Source: Nonomuraea maritima
GTDB lineage: Bacteria; Actinomycetota; Actinomycetes; Streptosporangiales; Streptosporangiaceae
NCBI RefSeq assembly: GCF_900100395.1
Contig: NZ_FNFB01000011.1
Location: 62,001-126,000 of the forward strand
Reading direction: 5' to 3'
Length of the DNA stretch: 64,000 nt
The notes beneath the pieces were generated by a model. It was not told where the DNA came from and did no database searches. It saw only the letters and a list, made by a program, of their open reading frames with translations. Positions within the stretch are counted from its first letter, which is position 1. The number at the start of each line of letters is the position of its first letter. This document shows positions 50,405 through 61,178 of this stretch, piece after piece. The translations under genes and the position numbers were made by a program.

Positions 50405-50423
50405 GCCGACCAGGCTTCCCGGC
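50405..50423 (-). promoter_or_regulatory. Conserved 5'-leader element, copy B
   Basis: On the minus strand GCCGGGAAGCCTGGTCGGC, 37 nt upstream of the leader-peptide ATG of the TrkH gene. An ACGTC/GACGT stem and GGAGG follow. The upstream bases CGGAG are shared with copy A. Confidence 0.65.
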
Positions 50424-50472
50424 ACTCCGCGCCACACCGTAGCGCAGCCGGGCACACCACCCACAACAACGG

Positions 50473-50568
50473 GACAACAGCCGGATCCGTAACGCCGCGC
50501 TGGAGTTGTTCGGCGCCGAAGGGGTGAGCCGGCGCGCGGTGGCCGAGCAGACCGGCCTCTCGCCGCCG
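50473..50568 (+). pseudogene. Relic of a TetR DNA-binding domain
   Basis: One frame reads SRIRNAALELFGAEGVS, then RRAVAEQTGLS, the first helices and HTH of a TetR regulator. It has no start codon and quickly loses similarity in a GC-rich stretch. It is an orphan fragment within the gap 50424-50714, which otherwise contains nothing recognisable. Confidence 0.45.
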
Positions 50569-50714
50569 GCCGGCGGCTGGAGAAGGGGGGTGCGCGAGGG
50601 CTGAGCCGCATGATGTGGTCCGGCCTCGACTCCCCCGCATCGCCACGAAGTTCGGTGTGAAATCCTCGCCGTGGGCCGAGCACGACTGCCGCTTGCCGGG
50701 CCTCGAGGCCGGGG

Positions 50715-51173
50715 TCAGCCGTTCTGCTGATGCCAGCGGTGCAGCAGAACGGGCAGCTCGCCGAGCAGGAAGTCGTAGAAGGTGTGCATCTGGACCAGTC
50801 TCCGACGGGCGGGATCGCCCTCATCGGTGGCGGCGATTCCGGCGGCCGCGGCCTGAAGCATGGCCTGGATGACGGTGTTCTGGCTGGTGAACAGGGTGGC
50901 CCAGGCATCCTCGCGGAGCTGGTAGTGCTCGCGGCGGCTGCCGGGGGCGGGCAGGCGTTCGATCAGGCCGACCGTCATCAGGGATTTGATCGCGCCGGAG
51001 ACCGAGCCTGCACTGGCCTCCAACCGATCGGCGATCTCACCGGCGGTGACACTGTCCTGGTCGGTGAACAGGAAAACCGCCAGCGTGCGCGCGGCCATGC
51101 GCTGCAGCCCGACCTCGATCAGCGTCAGGGCCAGCCGTTCGGCCGCGCGCCACTGTTCAGGCCTGTCGTTCAC
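50715..51173 (-). CDS. MarR/GbsR-like winged-helix regulator
   Basis: A 152-residue regulator. The HTH (AGEIADRLEASAGSVSGAIKSL) and wing (GSRREHYQLRED) match the GbsR-like MarR branch. The C-terminal helices (MHTFYDFLLGELPVLLHRWH) fit the dimer interface. It faces a lower-GC promoter region with an ATTCTGTCTC-type box, divergent from the epimerase locus, and may regulate it. Confidence 0.9.
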   Translation of the reverse strand: MNDRPEQWRAAERLALTLIEVGLQRMAARTLAVFLFTDQDSVTAGEIADRLEASAGSVSGAIKSLMTVGLIERLPAPGSRREHYQLREDAWATLFTSQNTVIQAMLQAAAAGIAATDEGDPARRRLVQMHTFYDFLLGELPVLLHRWHQQNG

Positions 51174-51286
51174 GTGCGCCTCCTTCTCGGGAGACAGAAT
51201 ATCGAAGATACTGACATTTCAGTAATGTTTGAAGATTGGGTATAGTCCTCGCATCGACCTCTCCACGGGGGAGGACACGATGGTGT

Positions 51287-51305
51287 GCCGGGAAGCCTGG
51301 TCGGC
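51287..51305 (+). promoter_or_regulatory. Conserved 5'-leader element, copy C
   Basis: GCCGGGAAGCCTGGTCGGC, 31 nt upstream of ATG 51337. Its last ten bases (51296-51305) are exactly complementary to GCCGACCAGG (51317-51326), which overlaps the GGAG ribosome binding site. Pairing would therefore mask translation. Confidence 0.7.
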
Positions 51306-51336
51306 GAGCAACATGTGCCGACCAGGAGACGACCCG

Positions 51337-51579
51337 ATGACCTTCCTCAGCCCTTTGTTCGGCGGACGCCCTGCCCTGCGTCACCACGTACGCGTGCGGA
51401 CGCGCTCGCGCTGCTGGACGCCGCACCGCTCGGACGGCAGCCGCGCACGGGTGTGCGGCCGTACCCCCTCCGGTGATCAGAGCTCTCCCAGCCGATACCG
51501 CTACGACCCCGCCGACCCCACCCCCACGGTCGATGGCACGCAGGTGGGCCCGTCGGCGGGGCGGAGGACAACCGCGTGA
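51337..51579 (+). pseudogene. CocE/NonD hydrolase relic read as an 80-codon frame
   Basis: ATG 51337, eight bases after GGAG, opens an 80-codon frame ending at 51579. Its last part, YRYDPADPTPTVDG, is the signature of CocE/NonD-type X-Pro dipeptidyl-peptidase hydrolases; the following GGAEDNR lies in another frame, so the relic is frameshifted. The stop overlaps the epimerase GTG (GTGA), so it may now act mainly as a coupled leader. The N-terminal part has no recognisable similarity. Confidence 0.45.
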
Positions 51580-52580
51580 AACTTCTCGTTCTCGGCGGCA
51601 CTCACCATGTGGGCCGCGCGATCGTCGAGGCCGCGCTGGAGCGCGGCGATGAGGTGAGCACGCTCAACCGCGGCATCAGCCGCCAGCCCGCGCCCGGGGT
51701 GCGGGCGCTCATCGCCGACCGCACCAACCCCGAGTGCGTACGGCGGGCGCTGCGTGATGAGGAGTGGGACGCGGTCATCGACACCGGGGCCTGGGCGCCG
51801 CGAGTGGTGCGCGAGTCCGCCCGCCTGCTGGCCGACCGGACCGGGCACTACGGGTACGTTTCCAGCCGCGGCGTACACCGCTGGCCCTGGCCCGCGGGCG
51901 CCGACGAGCACGCGCCCCTTGCCCACGGCGACCCCGGCAGCACCGACGACGCCGATTACGCCGTCGCCAAGCGCGGCGGCGAGCTCGCCGTCCTGGAATG
52001 CTTCGGCGCGCGGGCGCTGCTGGCCAGGGCCGGGATGATCCTCGGCCCGTATGAGGACGTCGGCCGCATCCCGTGGTGGCTGCGCCGCCTGGAGAAGGGC
52101 GGTCGGATCTTGGCCCCCGCCCCGGCCGAGACGCCCCTTCAGTACCTCGACGTCCGGGACCTGGCGGCCTGGATGCTCCAGTGCGCCGAACGCAGTCTCG
52201 GTGGCGCCTTCACCGTGACCGGCCCACCTGGCGCGATCACCCTAGGCGAGTTGCTCACCACGGCGCTGGAGGTCACCGGCATCGACGCCGAGCTGGTGTG
52301 GGCCGACCCGAACCTGCTCGTGCGGCACGGCCTGCCGCTCGGCGTGGAGCTCGGTCTGCGGCTGCCCGACGGCAGCGTCCCGAGCGGCATGCACGACGCC
52401 GACGTCAGCGCCGCTCTGGCCGAAGGCCTCACCACGCGCCCGCTGCGCGCGACCCTCGCCGACACCTGGACCTGGCTGCAGACAGAAGGCGACCCGGTGC
52501 CGCGCGCGGACACACCTTCACCCGACACCTGGCTGGATGCCGCCGCCGAACAGCGGCTGCTCGACCAGCTCCCCTACTGA
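51576..52580 (+). CDS. NAD-dependent epimerase/dehydratase-family protein
   Basis: A 334-residue extended-SDR protein. KLLVLGGTHHVGRAIVEAAL is the Rossmann start (GGTHHVG). The YAVAKRGGE segment supplies the Tyr/Lys pair, and LQYLDVRDLAAWM is typical of the isoflavone-reductase-like/RmlD branch. GTG 51576 is preceded by GGAGG and overlaps the upstream relic frame. It is followed 18 bases later by an FAD monooxygenase, so the two form an operon, perhaps for tailoring a secondary metabolite. Confidence 0.9.
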   Translation: MKLLVLGGTHHVGRAIVEAALERGDEVSTLNRGISRQPAPGVRALIADRTNPECVRRALRDEEWDAVIDTGAWAPRVVRESARLLADRTGHYGYVSSRGVHRWPWPAGADEHAPLAHGDPGSTDDADYAVAKRGGELAVLECFGARALLARAGMILGPYEDVGRIPWWLRRLEKGGRILAPAPAETPLQYLDVRDLAAWMLQCAERSLGGAFTVTGPPGAITLGELLTTALEVTGIDAELVWADPNLLVRHGLPLGVELGLRLPDGSVPSGMHDADVSAALAEGLTTRPLRATLADTWTWLQTEGDPVPRADTPSPDTWLDAAAEQRLLDQLPY

Positions 52581-52598
52581 GAGGAACTCGAAGACTTC

Positions 52599-53744
52599 AT
52601 GCGCGCCATCATCATCGGAGCCGGGATCGCCGGCCTGGCCACAGCCCTGCGCCTGCACCAGATCGGCTGGGACACCCTCATCGTCGAACGCGCCCCGCAG
52701 CGGCGCGGCGGCGGCTACGCCGTCACCTTCGGCGGCATCGGCTACGACGCCGCCGAACGCCTCGGAATTCTGGCCGACCTGCGCGCCAAGGCATTCGACA
52801 CCACCGAGCTCGTCTACCACAAACCGAACGGCGAACGCCGCTTCGCCCTCGACCGCGCCACCATCGCCGCCACCACCGGACCCCGCTCGATCACCATCCT
52901 GCGCGGCGACCTCGAGGCCGTCCTGTACGACAAGGTCCACGACCACACCGAGATCCGCTTCGGCGCCACTCTCACCGCCATCGACCAGGACAGCCGCGCC
53001 GTCCGCGTCACCCTGGACGACGGCAGTATCGAGGAGGCCGACCTGCTCATCGGCGCAGACGGCCTGCACTCGGCCACCCGCGCTCTGTTGCTCGGCCCGG
53101 AAGAGGACTTCCTGCTCGACCTGGAGCACAAGGTCGCCGTCTTCATGCTGGAGCGGCGGCCCGCCGCCATCGCACCCGGGGCGACCGGCACTCTGTCGTC
53201 CAACGGCCGCACCGCGGCGGTCATCGGCGTCGGCGACGGCCGCAACGTCGCCTTCTTCGGCTACCGCACCAGCCACGCCCGCCCCGGCGAGGACGTCGCC
53301 ACCCAGTTGGAACGCGTCTACGGCGACCTCGGCTGGGTCATCCCCGAAGCCCTCGCCGGGCTCCAGCAGGCCGATTCCGTCTACTTCGACACCGTCAGCC
53401 AGGTCGTGGCACCGCAATGGAGCAAGGGCCGGGTAGTGCTGCTGGGAGACGCGGCCTGGTGCGTCACCCTGTTCGCCGGGTATGGCTCAGCGCTCGCCGT
53501 CGGCGGCGCCGACCGGCTCGGCACCGAACTGGCCGCCCACCCAGGCGACATCCCCACCGCGCTGGACGCTTGGGAGGCCGCCATCCGGCCCGAAGCCGAA
53601 CGCAAACAGAAGCTCGGCCGCCGTGTCAAAGGCGTCTACGCCCCGGCGAACCCGCTCGTGTTGTGGCTGAGCCTGCTGCCGCTGCGGCTGGCCTCCCTTT
53701 CGCCGGTCCGCCGATATATGATCCGCCGCTTCATCGAGGGCTGA
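52599..53744 (+). CDS. FAD-dependent monooxygenase
   Basis: A 381-residue flavin monooxygenase. RAIIIGAGIAGLATALRL is the GxGxxG fold, LIGADGLHSATR the DG motif and VVLLGDAAWC the GD motif. AGAGGAA precedes ATG 52599. The C-terminus ends in a basic, possibly amphipathic helix (VLWLSLLPLRLASLSP). It is probably co-transcribed with the epimerase; relatives hydroxylate aromatic or polyketide substrates or inactivate antibiotics. Confidence 0.92.
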   Translation: MRAIIIGAGIAGLATALRLHQIGWDTLIVERAPQRRGGGYAVTFGGIGYDAAERLGILADLRAKAFDTTELVYHKPNGERRFALDRATIAATTGPRSITILRGDLEAVLYDKVHDHTEIRFGATLTAIDQDSRAVRVTLDDGSIEEADLLIGADGLHSATRALLLGPEEDFLLDLEHKVAVFMLERRPAAIAPGATGTLSSNGRTAAVIGVGDGRNVAFFGYRTSHARPGEDVATQLERVYGDLGWVIPEALAGLQQADSVYFDTVSQVVAPQWSKGRVVLLGDAAWCVTLFAGYGSALAVGGADRLGTELAAHPGDIPTALDAWEAAIRPEAERKQKLGRRVKGVYAPANPLVLWLSLLPLRLASLSPVRRYMIRRFIEG

Positions 53745-53835
53745 CCCCGTAGGACACCTGGCCGGGCGAACGGCCAAGTGTCACATTCCACGTGTCTCTA
53801 CCAACGCGCCCTCGGATGGGCGCGAACGTCGGCGA

Positions 53836-53854
53836 GCCGGGAAGCCTGGTCGGC
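53836..53854 (+). promoter_or_regulatory. Conserved 5'-leader element, copy D
   Basis: GCCGGGAAGCCTGGTCGGC, followed directly by the perfect hairpin CCGCGATG/CATCGCGG (53855-53874), then GAGGAG and ATG 53894, 39 nt after the core. It precedes the DUF998 gene in the same orientation. Confidence 0.7.
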
Positions 53855-53893
53855 CCGCGATGCGGGCATCGCGGAGCGAGGAGCAACTGTCCG

Positions 53894-54430
53894 ATGCGCC
53901 CCGACCACGACCCTGCTCGCCTGCGGCATCGCCGCTGGCGTACTCGTCCCGGCACTGATCCTGATCGACGGTGCCACCCGGCCCGGGTACAGCGTCTGGC
54001 ACCACGGCGCCAGCCAGGTCGGCACCGGCGAGCGCGGCTGGCTGCAGACAGTCAACTTCGTGATCGGCGGGCTCCTGCTGCTCGCCTTCGCCGCCGGGCT
54101 ACGCCGTGCGCTTCGTACCGGACGCGGAGCCATCCGGGGCCCGTCCTCATCGCGGCCTGCGGCCTGGCGCTGGCCGTGGCCGGGATCGTGCCCACTGATC
54201 CCGCCCTCGGCTACCCGCCTGGCCGGCCCGAAGTGGTCACCACCGCGGGCCGTGTTCATGGGCTGGCCGGTTTGATGCTGTTCGCCGGACTGGCGGCCGC
54301 GCCTTTCGTGCTGGCGCGGAGCCTTCGTGACGGCAGCCGAGGGTGGGCGGCCTACTCACGCTGGTCGGGTGTGCTGGTCATCGCCTTCGGCGCCCGCTTG
54401 CGCCACGCGAACACCGCTACGGAGGCATGA
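53894..54430 (+). pseudogene. DUF998 membrane protein with two frameshifts
   Basis: ATG 53894 starts MRP, then one extra C in a CCCC run (about 53899-53902) moves the protein (TTTLLACGIAAGVLVPALIL) to another frame. Near 54135-54142 it returns to the first frame (PVLIAACGLALAVAGIVPTD, later DPALGYPPGRPE). Together the parts make a normal multi-helix DUF998 protein ending at 54430. The shifts compensate, so this is either a young pseudogene or two base errors at G/C runs. Function unknown; an integral membrane protein. Confidence 0.7.
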
Positions 54431-54639
54431 GGATGCAGATCCTGCTCGGCCTGGGCCGGCCCTCCTTCGGCTGGTAAGGGACCGCGGTGGCCGGATACTC
54501 CGTCGTCATGTACACGGTCGACATGTACACGGCATCTAGCTGCGCCACCTGACTCAGGAACATCCGCCACCGGTCAGCCTTGGCCGGAAGCCGTACCTGA
54601 TCGAAGTCGCCCGCCTGCCGGGTGGGCGAGCGGCCTGCA
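54431..54639. other. Gap with a short direct repeat
   Basis: No gene seen. CATGTACACGG is repeated at 54507-54517 and 54522-54532. Confidence 0.4.
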
Positions 54640-54810
54640 CGGCAAGGGCGAGCCCGTGACATACAAGCGGGTCCAACCGGAGCTGGTCGTCGAGGTCCTG
54701 GTGTTCCGATGCTCGTCAGCCCCCGTCCCGGCGGAGCGCTGGAGGCCCGAACGCCTCGGCCGGGCCGAGCGCGTGGCGACCGGTCCTGGTGGGCCGACCG
54801 AGGCGGACGC
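54640..54810 (+). pseudogene. Possible C-terminal relic of an ATP-dependent DNA ligase
   Basis: One frame reads HGKGEPVTYKRVQPELVVEV and then RWRPERLGRAERVA. This resembles the end of the actinobacterial LigD/LigC-type ligase OB domain (YxRVxPELVVEV...RWRHPxRxxR). It has no start and is only about 50 codons long. A moderate-confidence relic. Confidence 0.35.
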
Positions 54811-54839
54811 CCGCCTGCCGGTTGGGACGGGGCCGGGTG

Positions 54840-55037
54840 TCACAGGTGGAACCAGTGGATGCGGCGGCACGCCGTGCAGACGTAGCAGGTCGCGTCGCGG
54901 TTGGCCCAGTCGAGGCCGAGAAAGGTCATCCCTGTGGTCTGGAGTTTCCAGGTGTGCACCTCGAAGACGTCGTTGTCGCAGGTGTCGCAGAGCAACATGA
55001 CGCCGTGGGGAAGCCAGATCTGCCGGGGGTCGCTCAT
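54840..55037 (-). CDS. Small zinc-ribbon protein
   Basis: A 65-residue protein with Cys17/Cys20 (CDTC) and a second cluster Cys51, Cys54, Cys57 (CYVCTAC) followed by RRIHWFH, consistent with one zinc-ribbon. The start is ATG 55037; another start three codons upstream is possible. It has no partner gene. Function unknown. Confidence 0.65.
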   Translation of the reverse strand: MSDPRQIWLPHGVMLLCDTCDNDVFEVHTWKLQTTGMTFLGLDWANRDATCYVCTACRRIHWFHL

Positions 55038-55122
55038 ACCCGGCACGCTAGCCGGTTCCCTCTCCCGCCGGGCGCGGACGCCGTCTCACGGAGGGGGCCG
55101 CCCGGGGCTACCCTTTGTCCCC

Positions 55123-56454
55123 ATGAGTCAGGTGCACCATGCGACGGCCCGCGCCCTGCTGCGCAGGCTGGCCGTCGAACAGGCCGAATGCAGGATCCCG
55201 TCGCTGACGGCAGCGATCGTCCGTGACGGGTCGCTCGCGTGGTTCGGCGGCCGCGGCCGCGTCGACGGCGCGGCCCCTACCGCCGCCACCCAGTACCGCA
55301 TCGGGTCGATCACCAAGAGCATGGTCGCCGTCATGGTCATGCGGCTGCGCGAGGAGGGCCTGCTCGACCTGAACGACCCGCTGGAGCGGCACGTGCCGGG
55401 CACGCGGCTGGGCCACCTGACGGTCGCCCAGCTGCTCTCCCACACCGCCGGCCTGACCGCCGAGCCGCCCACCGCCTGGTGGGAGCGCACCCCGGGCATC
55501 CCGGCTGCCGAGCTGCTCGACCGAGTCGGCGCCGAGGAACTGAAGCACCGGCCCGGACGGCGTTTCCACTACTCCAACCTGGGTTTCGGCGTGCTCGGCG
55601 AGCTCGTCGCGCGGCTGCGCGGCACCAGCTGGCTCAAGGCACTGCAGGAGGAGGTGCTCGACCCGCTCGGCATGCGTGACACCACCCCGCGGCCGCGCGC
55701 CCCGCACGCCACCGGGTACGCCGTCCACCCGTGGGCCGACGTGCTGCTGACCGAGCCGGAGCACGACGCCGACGCGATGGCCCCGGCCGGGCAGATGTGG
55801 TCCACCCCGCACGACCTCGCCCGGTGGGCGGCGTTCCTCGGCGGGGAGGCCGGCGGGGTGCTGCCGGCGGCCGTCCTGGCCGAGATGCGCGAGCCGGCCA
55901 TCGTCGACGACGGCGACACCTGGACCTCCGGCTACGGGCTGGGCCTGCAGCTGTCCCGCGCCCGCGGGCGCCGCCTGGCCGGGCACACCGGATCCATGCC
56001 GGGGTTCCTGGCCACGGTGTGGTGCGATCCCGGCGAGCGTGTCGGCGTGCTGTTCATGGCCAACACCACCTCCGGCATGAGCGGCGCCCTGCTCAACGAC
56101 CTGCTGGACATCCTCGACGAGCACGAGCCTCGCCTGCCCGAGGAGTGGCAGCCGGTCGCCGCCGACCCCGCGCTGCTGGCTTTGACGGGGCTGTGGCACT
56201 GGGGGCCCAAGCCGTACACGCTGCGGCTTTTGCCCGAGCGGGGGCTGTCGCTGGAGCCCGTCGGCGGCGCCGGGCGGGCCTCGCGGTTCGTGCCGCAGGA
56301 CGACGGGACGTGGCTGGGGCTCGACGGCTACTACGCCGGGGAGACGCTGCGGGTCGCGGCCGACCACCTCGACCTCAACACGTTCGTCTTCACCCGCGAG
56401 CCCTACGACCCGGCCGCGCCGGTGCCGGGCGGCGTCAGCGAGTGGCATGCCTGA
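55123..56454 (+). CDS. Serine hydrolase (beta-lactamase/DD-peptidase fold)
   Basis: A 443-residue protein from ATG 55123. Catalytic boxes are SITK (GSITKSM), YSN (FHYSNLGFG) and HTG (AGHTGSMPG). Residues about 350-443 form an extra beta-rich lipocalin-like domain, as in DUF3471-type esterases. There is no signal peptide, so it is probably a cytoplasmic esterase or peptidase. The methyltransferase frame begins eight bases before its stop codon. Confidence 0.9.
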   Translation: MSQVHHATARALLRRLAVEQAECRIPSLTAAIVRDGSLAWFGGRGRVDGAAPTAATQYRIGSITKSMVAVMVMRLREEGLLDLNDPLERHVPGTRLGHLTVAQLLSHTAGLTAEPPTAWWERTPGIPAAELLDRVGAEELKHRPGRRFHYSNLGFGVLGELVARLRGTSWLKALQEEVLDPLGMRDTTPRPRAPHATGYAVHPWADVLLTEPEHDADAMAPAGQMWSTPHDLARWAAFLGGEAGGVLPAAVLAEMREPAIVDDGDTWTSGYGLGLQLSRARGRRLAGHTGSMPGFLATVWCDPGERVGVLFMANTTSGMSGALLNDLLDILDEHEPRLPEEWQPVAADPALLALTGLWHWGPKPYTLRLLPERGLSLEPVGGAGRASRFVPQDDGTWLGLDGYYAGETLRVAADHLDLNTFVFTREPYDPAAPVPGGVSEWHA

Positions 56455-57066
56455 GCCGCAGGCGGGGGGCCGCGCGCGGACGGGCGAGCGGTGGAACCAC
56501 AACATCCACTACCACTCCCGCGTGCTGCGCGCGGTGCCCCGCGGCGCCGAGCGGGGCTCGACGTCGGCTGCGGCGAGGGCATGCTGGCCCGCGAGTTACG
56601 GCGGCTGGTGCCGCACGTCACCGGCCTCGACCCGCACGAGCCCAGCATCGAGCAGGCCCGGCGGCAGCCCGGCGACGTCGAGTACGTCGTCGGTGACGTG
56701 CTGAGGCATCCGTTCGAGCCGGGCTCGTTCGACGTCGTCGCGTGCGTGGCCACGTTGCACCACATGGACGCCGCCGCCGGGCTGGCCCGCATGCGCGAGC
56801 TGGTGCGGCCCGGCGGCGTGCTGGTCGTCATCGGCTGCGCCCGCTCCAGCATGCCGCGCGACCTGCCGCGTGAGCTGGCGGCGGTCGCGGGCAACGCCGT
56901 GCTCCGCGCCGGGAGGACCTACTGGGAGCATCCGTCGCCGGTGCTGTGGCCGCCGCCGGTGACGTACGGGCAGATGCGGGAGCTGGCCGCCGAGCTGCTG
57001 CCCGGCTCGGTGTACCGCCGGCACCTGTTGTGGCGTTACAGCATCACCTGGCGCGCCCCCTCCTGA
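56447..57066 (+). pseudogene. Class I SAM-dependent methyltransferase with one frameshift
   Basis: ATG 56447 begins MPEPQAGGRARTGERWNHN and continues HYHSRVLRAVPRGAERG. At about 56551-56560 the SAM-binding motif LDVGCGEGMLAREL lies in the next frame, which then runs to a stop at 57064-57066 (including VATLHHMDAAAGL). A single missing C in the run near 56555 explains it. The restored protein of about 206 residues would be a normal small methyltransferase. It is either a pseudogene or a base error. Confidence 0.75.
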
Positions 57067-59436
<2,370 letters not shown>

Positions 59437-59544
59437 GCTCGGGGTGTCTCCATCTCGTCGGCGGGCTCGTCAGGGGTTGGGCGCGAGTGCCTCCCGGCGG
59501 CCACGCTAGCCGGGAAGCAGGGGTGGTCGCTTCTCCGTTTCTGC

Positions 59545-60411
59545 TCAGCCCGCCAGGGCGGAGGCGAGGTCGGCGGCCGCTCCGGCGGGCAGGGTGCCGT
59601 GGATGAGCTCCACCCGGTGCGCGAGCCGGGGCTCGGCGAGCGCGACGCCGTGCACGCCGCGGGGGGTCGCGGAGGCGGGCAGCAGGGTCAGGCCGTGGCC
59701 GGCGGCGACGAGGGTGCCGAGCGTGTGGACGTCGTCGCCCTGGTAGCGCAGCCCGGCAGGGAACCCGTCCCCCACCAGGTCGCGCAGCCGCGACGGCGGG
59801 CACAGCGGCGTGTCCAGCCAGCGGGCGTCGGCGAGGTCGCCCAGCCGCAGCGCCGTCCGCGCGGCCAGCGGGTGGTCGGGCGGCAGCACCACGACGAGGT
59901 CCTCCTGACTCACCCCGGTGGTGGTCATGAGGCCGGCCTCGGGCAGGCGCAGCGGGTCGCTGGGCGCGGTGATGCCGTCGGCCAGGCCGAGCTCGGCCCG
60001 TCCGGCGGCGACCTCGGCGAGCACCTGTTCGGCCGGACAGGTGCTCAGCGTCAGCTCCAGGCGGGGTTCGCGGGCGCGGGCGCGGGCGAGCCGCGCGGCC
60101 AGGACGGGGTTGACGGCGAGCGGTGTGGCGGCCAGCCGCAACCGGTTGCGCGGTGGGGCGGCCGCGCGCAGCACGTCGGCGCGGGCCGCGCGCAGCCGCA
60201 GCAGCAGCGCCTCGGCGTGCTCCAGCAGCCGGACGCCGGCCGGGGTGGGTGCGACGGGGCGGCGGCTGAGCAGCGCCAGCCCGAGGTCGGCCTCCAGCGC
60301 GGCGATCTGCTGCGAGATGGCCGACTGGGTGTAGCCGAGCTCGGTGGCGGCGGCGGAGAACGAGCCGTGCCGGGCGACGGTCACGAACGTGGTGAGCAAC
60401 TGAGGGTCCAT
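59545..60411 (-). CDS. LysR-family transcriptional regulator
   Basis: A 288-residue LysR protein. The winged helix ([34 protein letters not shown]) is followed by the effector domain (about 88-288). Divergent from the CTP synthase-like gene across a 71-bp gap, so it may control that gene. Confidence 0.92.
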   Translation of the reverse strand: MDPQLLTTFVTVARHGSFSAAATELGYTQSAISQQIAALEADLGLALLSRRPVAPTPAGVRLLEHAEALLLRLRAARADVLRAAAPPRNRLRLAATPLAVNPVLAARLARARAREPRLELTLSTCPAEQVLAEVAAGRAELGLADGITAPSDPLRLPEAGLMTTTGVSQEDLVVVLPPDHPLAARTALRLGDLADARWLDTPLCPPSRLRDLVGDGFPAGLRYQGDDVHTLGTLVAAGHGLTLLPASATPRGVHGVALAEPRLAHRVELIHGTLPAGAAADLASALAG

Positions 60412-60482
60412 CAGGAATGCTTATACCAGGTGCACGAATCATCGTTGGCGCTTATCGAGGGTGGTCGGCCACGATGGTGCCC

Positions 60483-61178
60483 ATGAGAATCGCCCTCGTG
60501 GGGGACCGCTCCCCCGCCGTCCGTTCCCACGCCAGAATCCCGCTGATCATGGAGGCGTTGCGCGAGCGGGACGGCGTCGCGCTCGACCCGTACTGGATCC
60601 CCACCACCGACGTGACCGGCCTGGAGGGCTTCGACGGGATCTGGATCGTGCCGGGCAGCCCCTACCGCGACGAGGCGGGCGCGGTGCGGGCGGCTCAGGT
60701 GGCGCGCGAGCGCGGCATCCCGTTCCTCGGCACCTGCGGGGGCTTCCAGCACATGCTGCTGGAGTACGCCAGGAACGTGTGCGGGCTGGAGGTGGCGCAC
60801 GCCGAGAACACCCCGCACGCCCGCGACGTCCTGCTCGAGCCGCTGGCCTGCTCGCTGGCCGGGCACGAGGGACGGGTCGTGCTGGCGCCCGGCTCACGGA
60901 TCGCGCAGATCATGGGCGCCGCCACCACGGTCGAGTCGTACTTCTGCTCCTACGGGCTCAACGAGCGCTACACGGCGACGCTGGCCGCGCATGGGCTGGT
61001 CTTCAGCGGCCACGCCGCCGACGACGGTGCGGTGCGGGCCGCCGAACTGCCGGGCCATCCGTTCTTCCTGGCCACGCTGTTCCAGCCGGAGCTGGCCGGC
61101 CGCCCGCACCCGGTGATCTCGGCGTTCGCCGCGGCCGTGGCCGAGCGCGCGCTTCAGCGGCCCGGCGTGGCCTCCTGA
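60483..61178 (+). CDS. CTP synthase C-terminal-like class I glutamine amidotransferase protein
   Basis: A 231-residue protein similar to the glutaminase half of CTP synthase. Cys85 in [10 protein letters not shown] is the nucleophile; in some members of this (seleno)protein family this residue is selenocysteine, here it is a plain TGC Cys. No synthetase half is present, so the ammonia acceptor is unknown. It is divergent from the LysR regulator and overlaps the convergent SRPBCC gene by 25 bases at the 3' end. Confidence 0.88.
   Translation: MRIALVGDRSPAVRSHARIPLIMEALRERDGVALDPYWIPTTDVTGLEGFDGIWIVPGSPYRDEAGAVRAAQVARERGIPFLGTCGGFQHMLLEYARNVCGLEVAHAENTPHARDVLLEPLACSLAGHEGRVVLAPGSRIAQIMGAATTVESYFCSYGLNERYTATLAAHGLVFSGHAADDGAVRAAELPGHPFFLATLFQPELAGRPHPVISAFAAAVAERALQRPGVAS

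Noticed and set aside
48856-53854. Interpretation of the 19-nt element as a cobalamin, ydaO (c-di-AMP), M-box or fluoride riboswitch
   Set aside because: None of the conserved boxes I know for these classes is present around the copies, and the leader is too short for them. An Rfam scan would settle it.
54327-54539. 70-codon frame overlapping the end of DUF998
   Set aside because: Shadow of the DUF998 frame; no ribosome binding site or similarity.
59500-59530. GCCGGGAAGC...TGGTCGC resembling the conserved 19-nt element
   Set aside because: It has a five-base insertion in the invariant loop, the wrong orientation for the nearby UvrA-like gene and no correct distance to a start codon.
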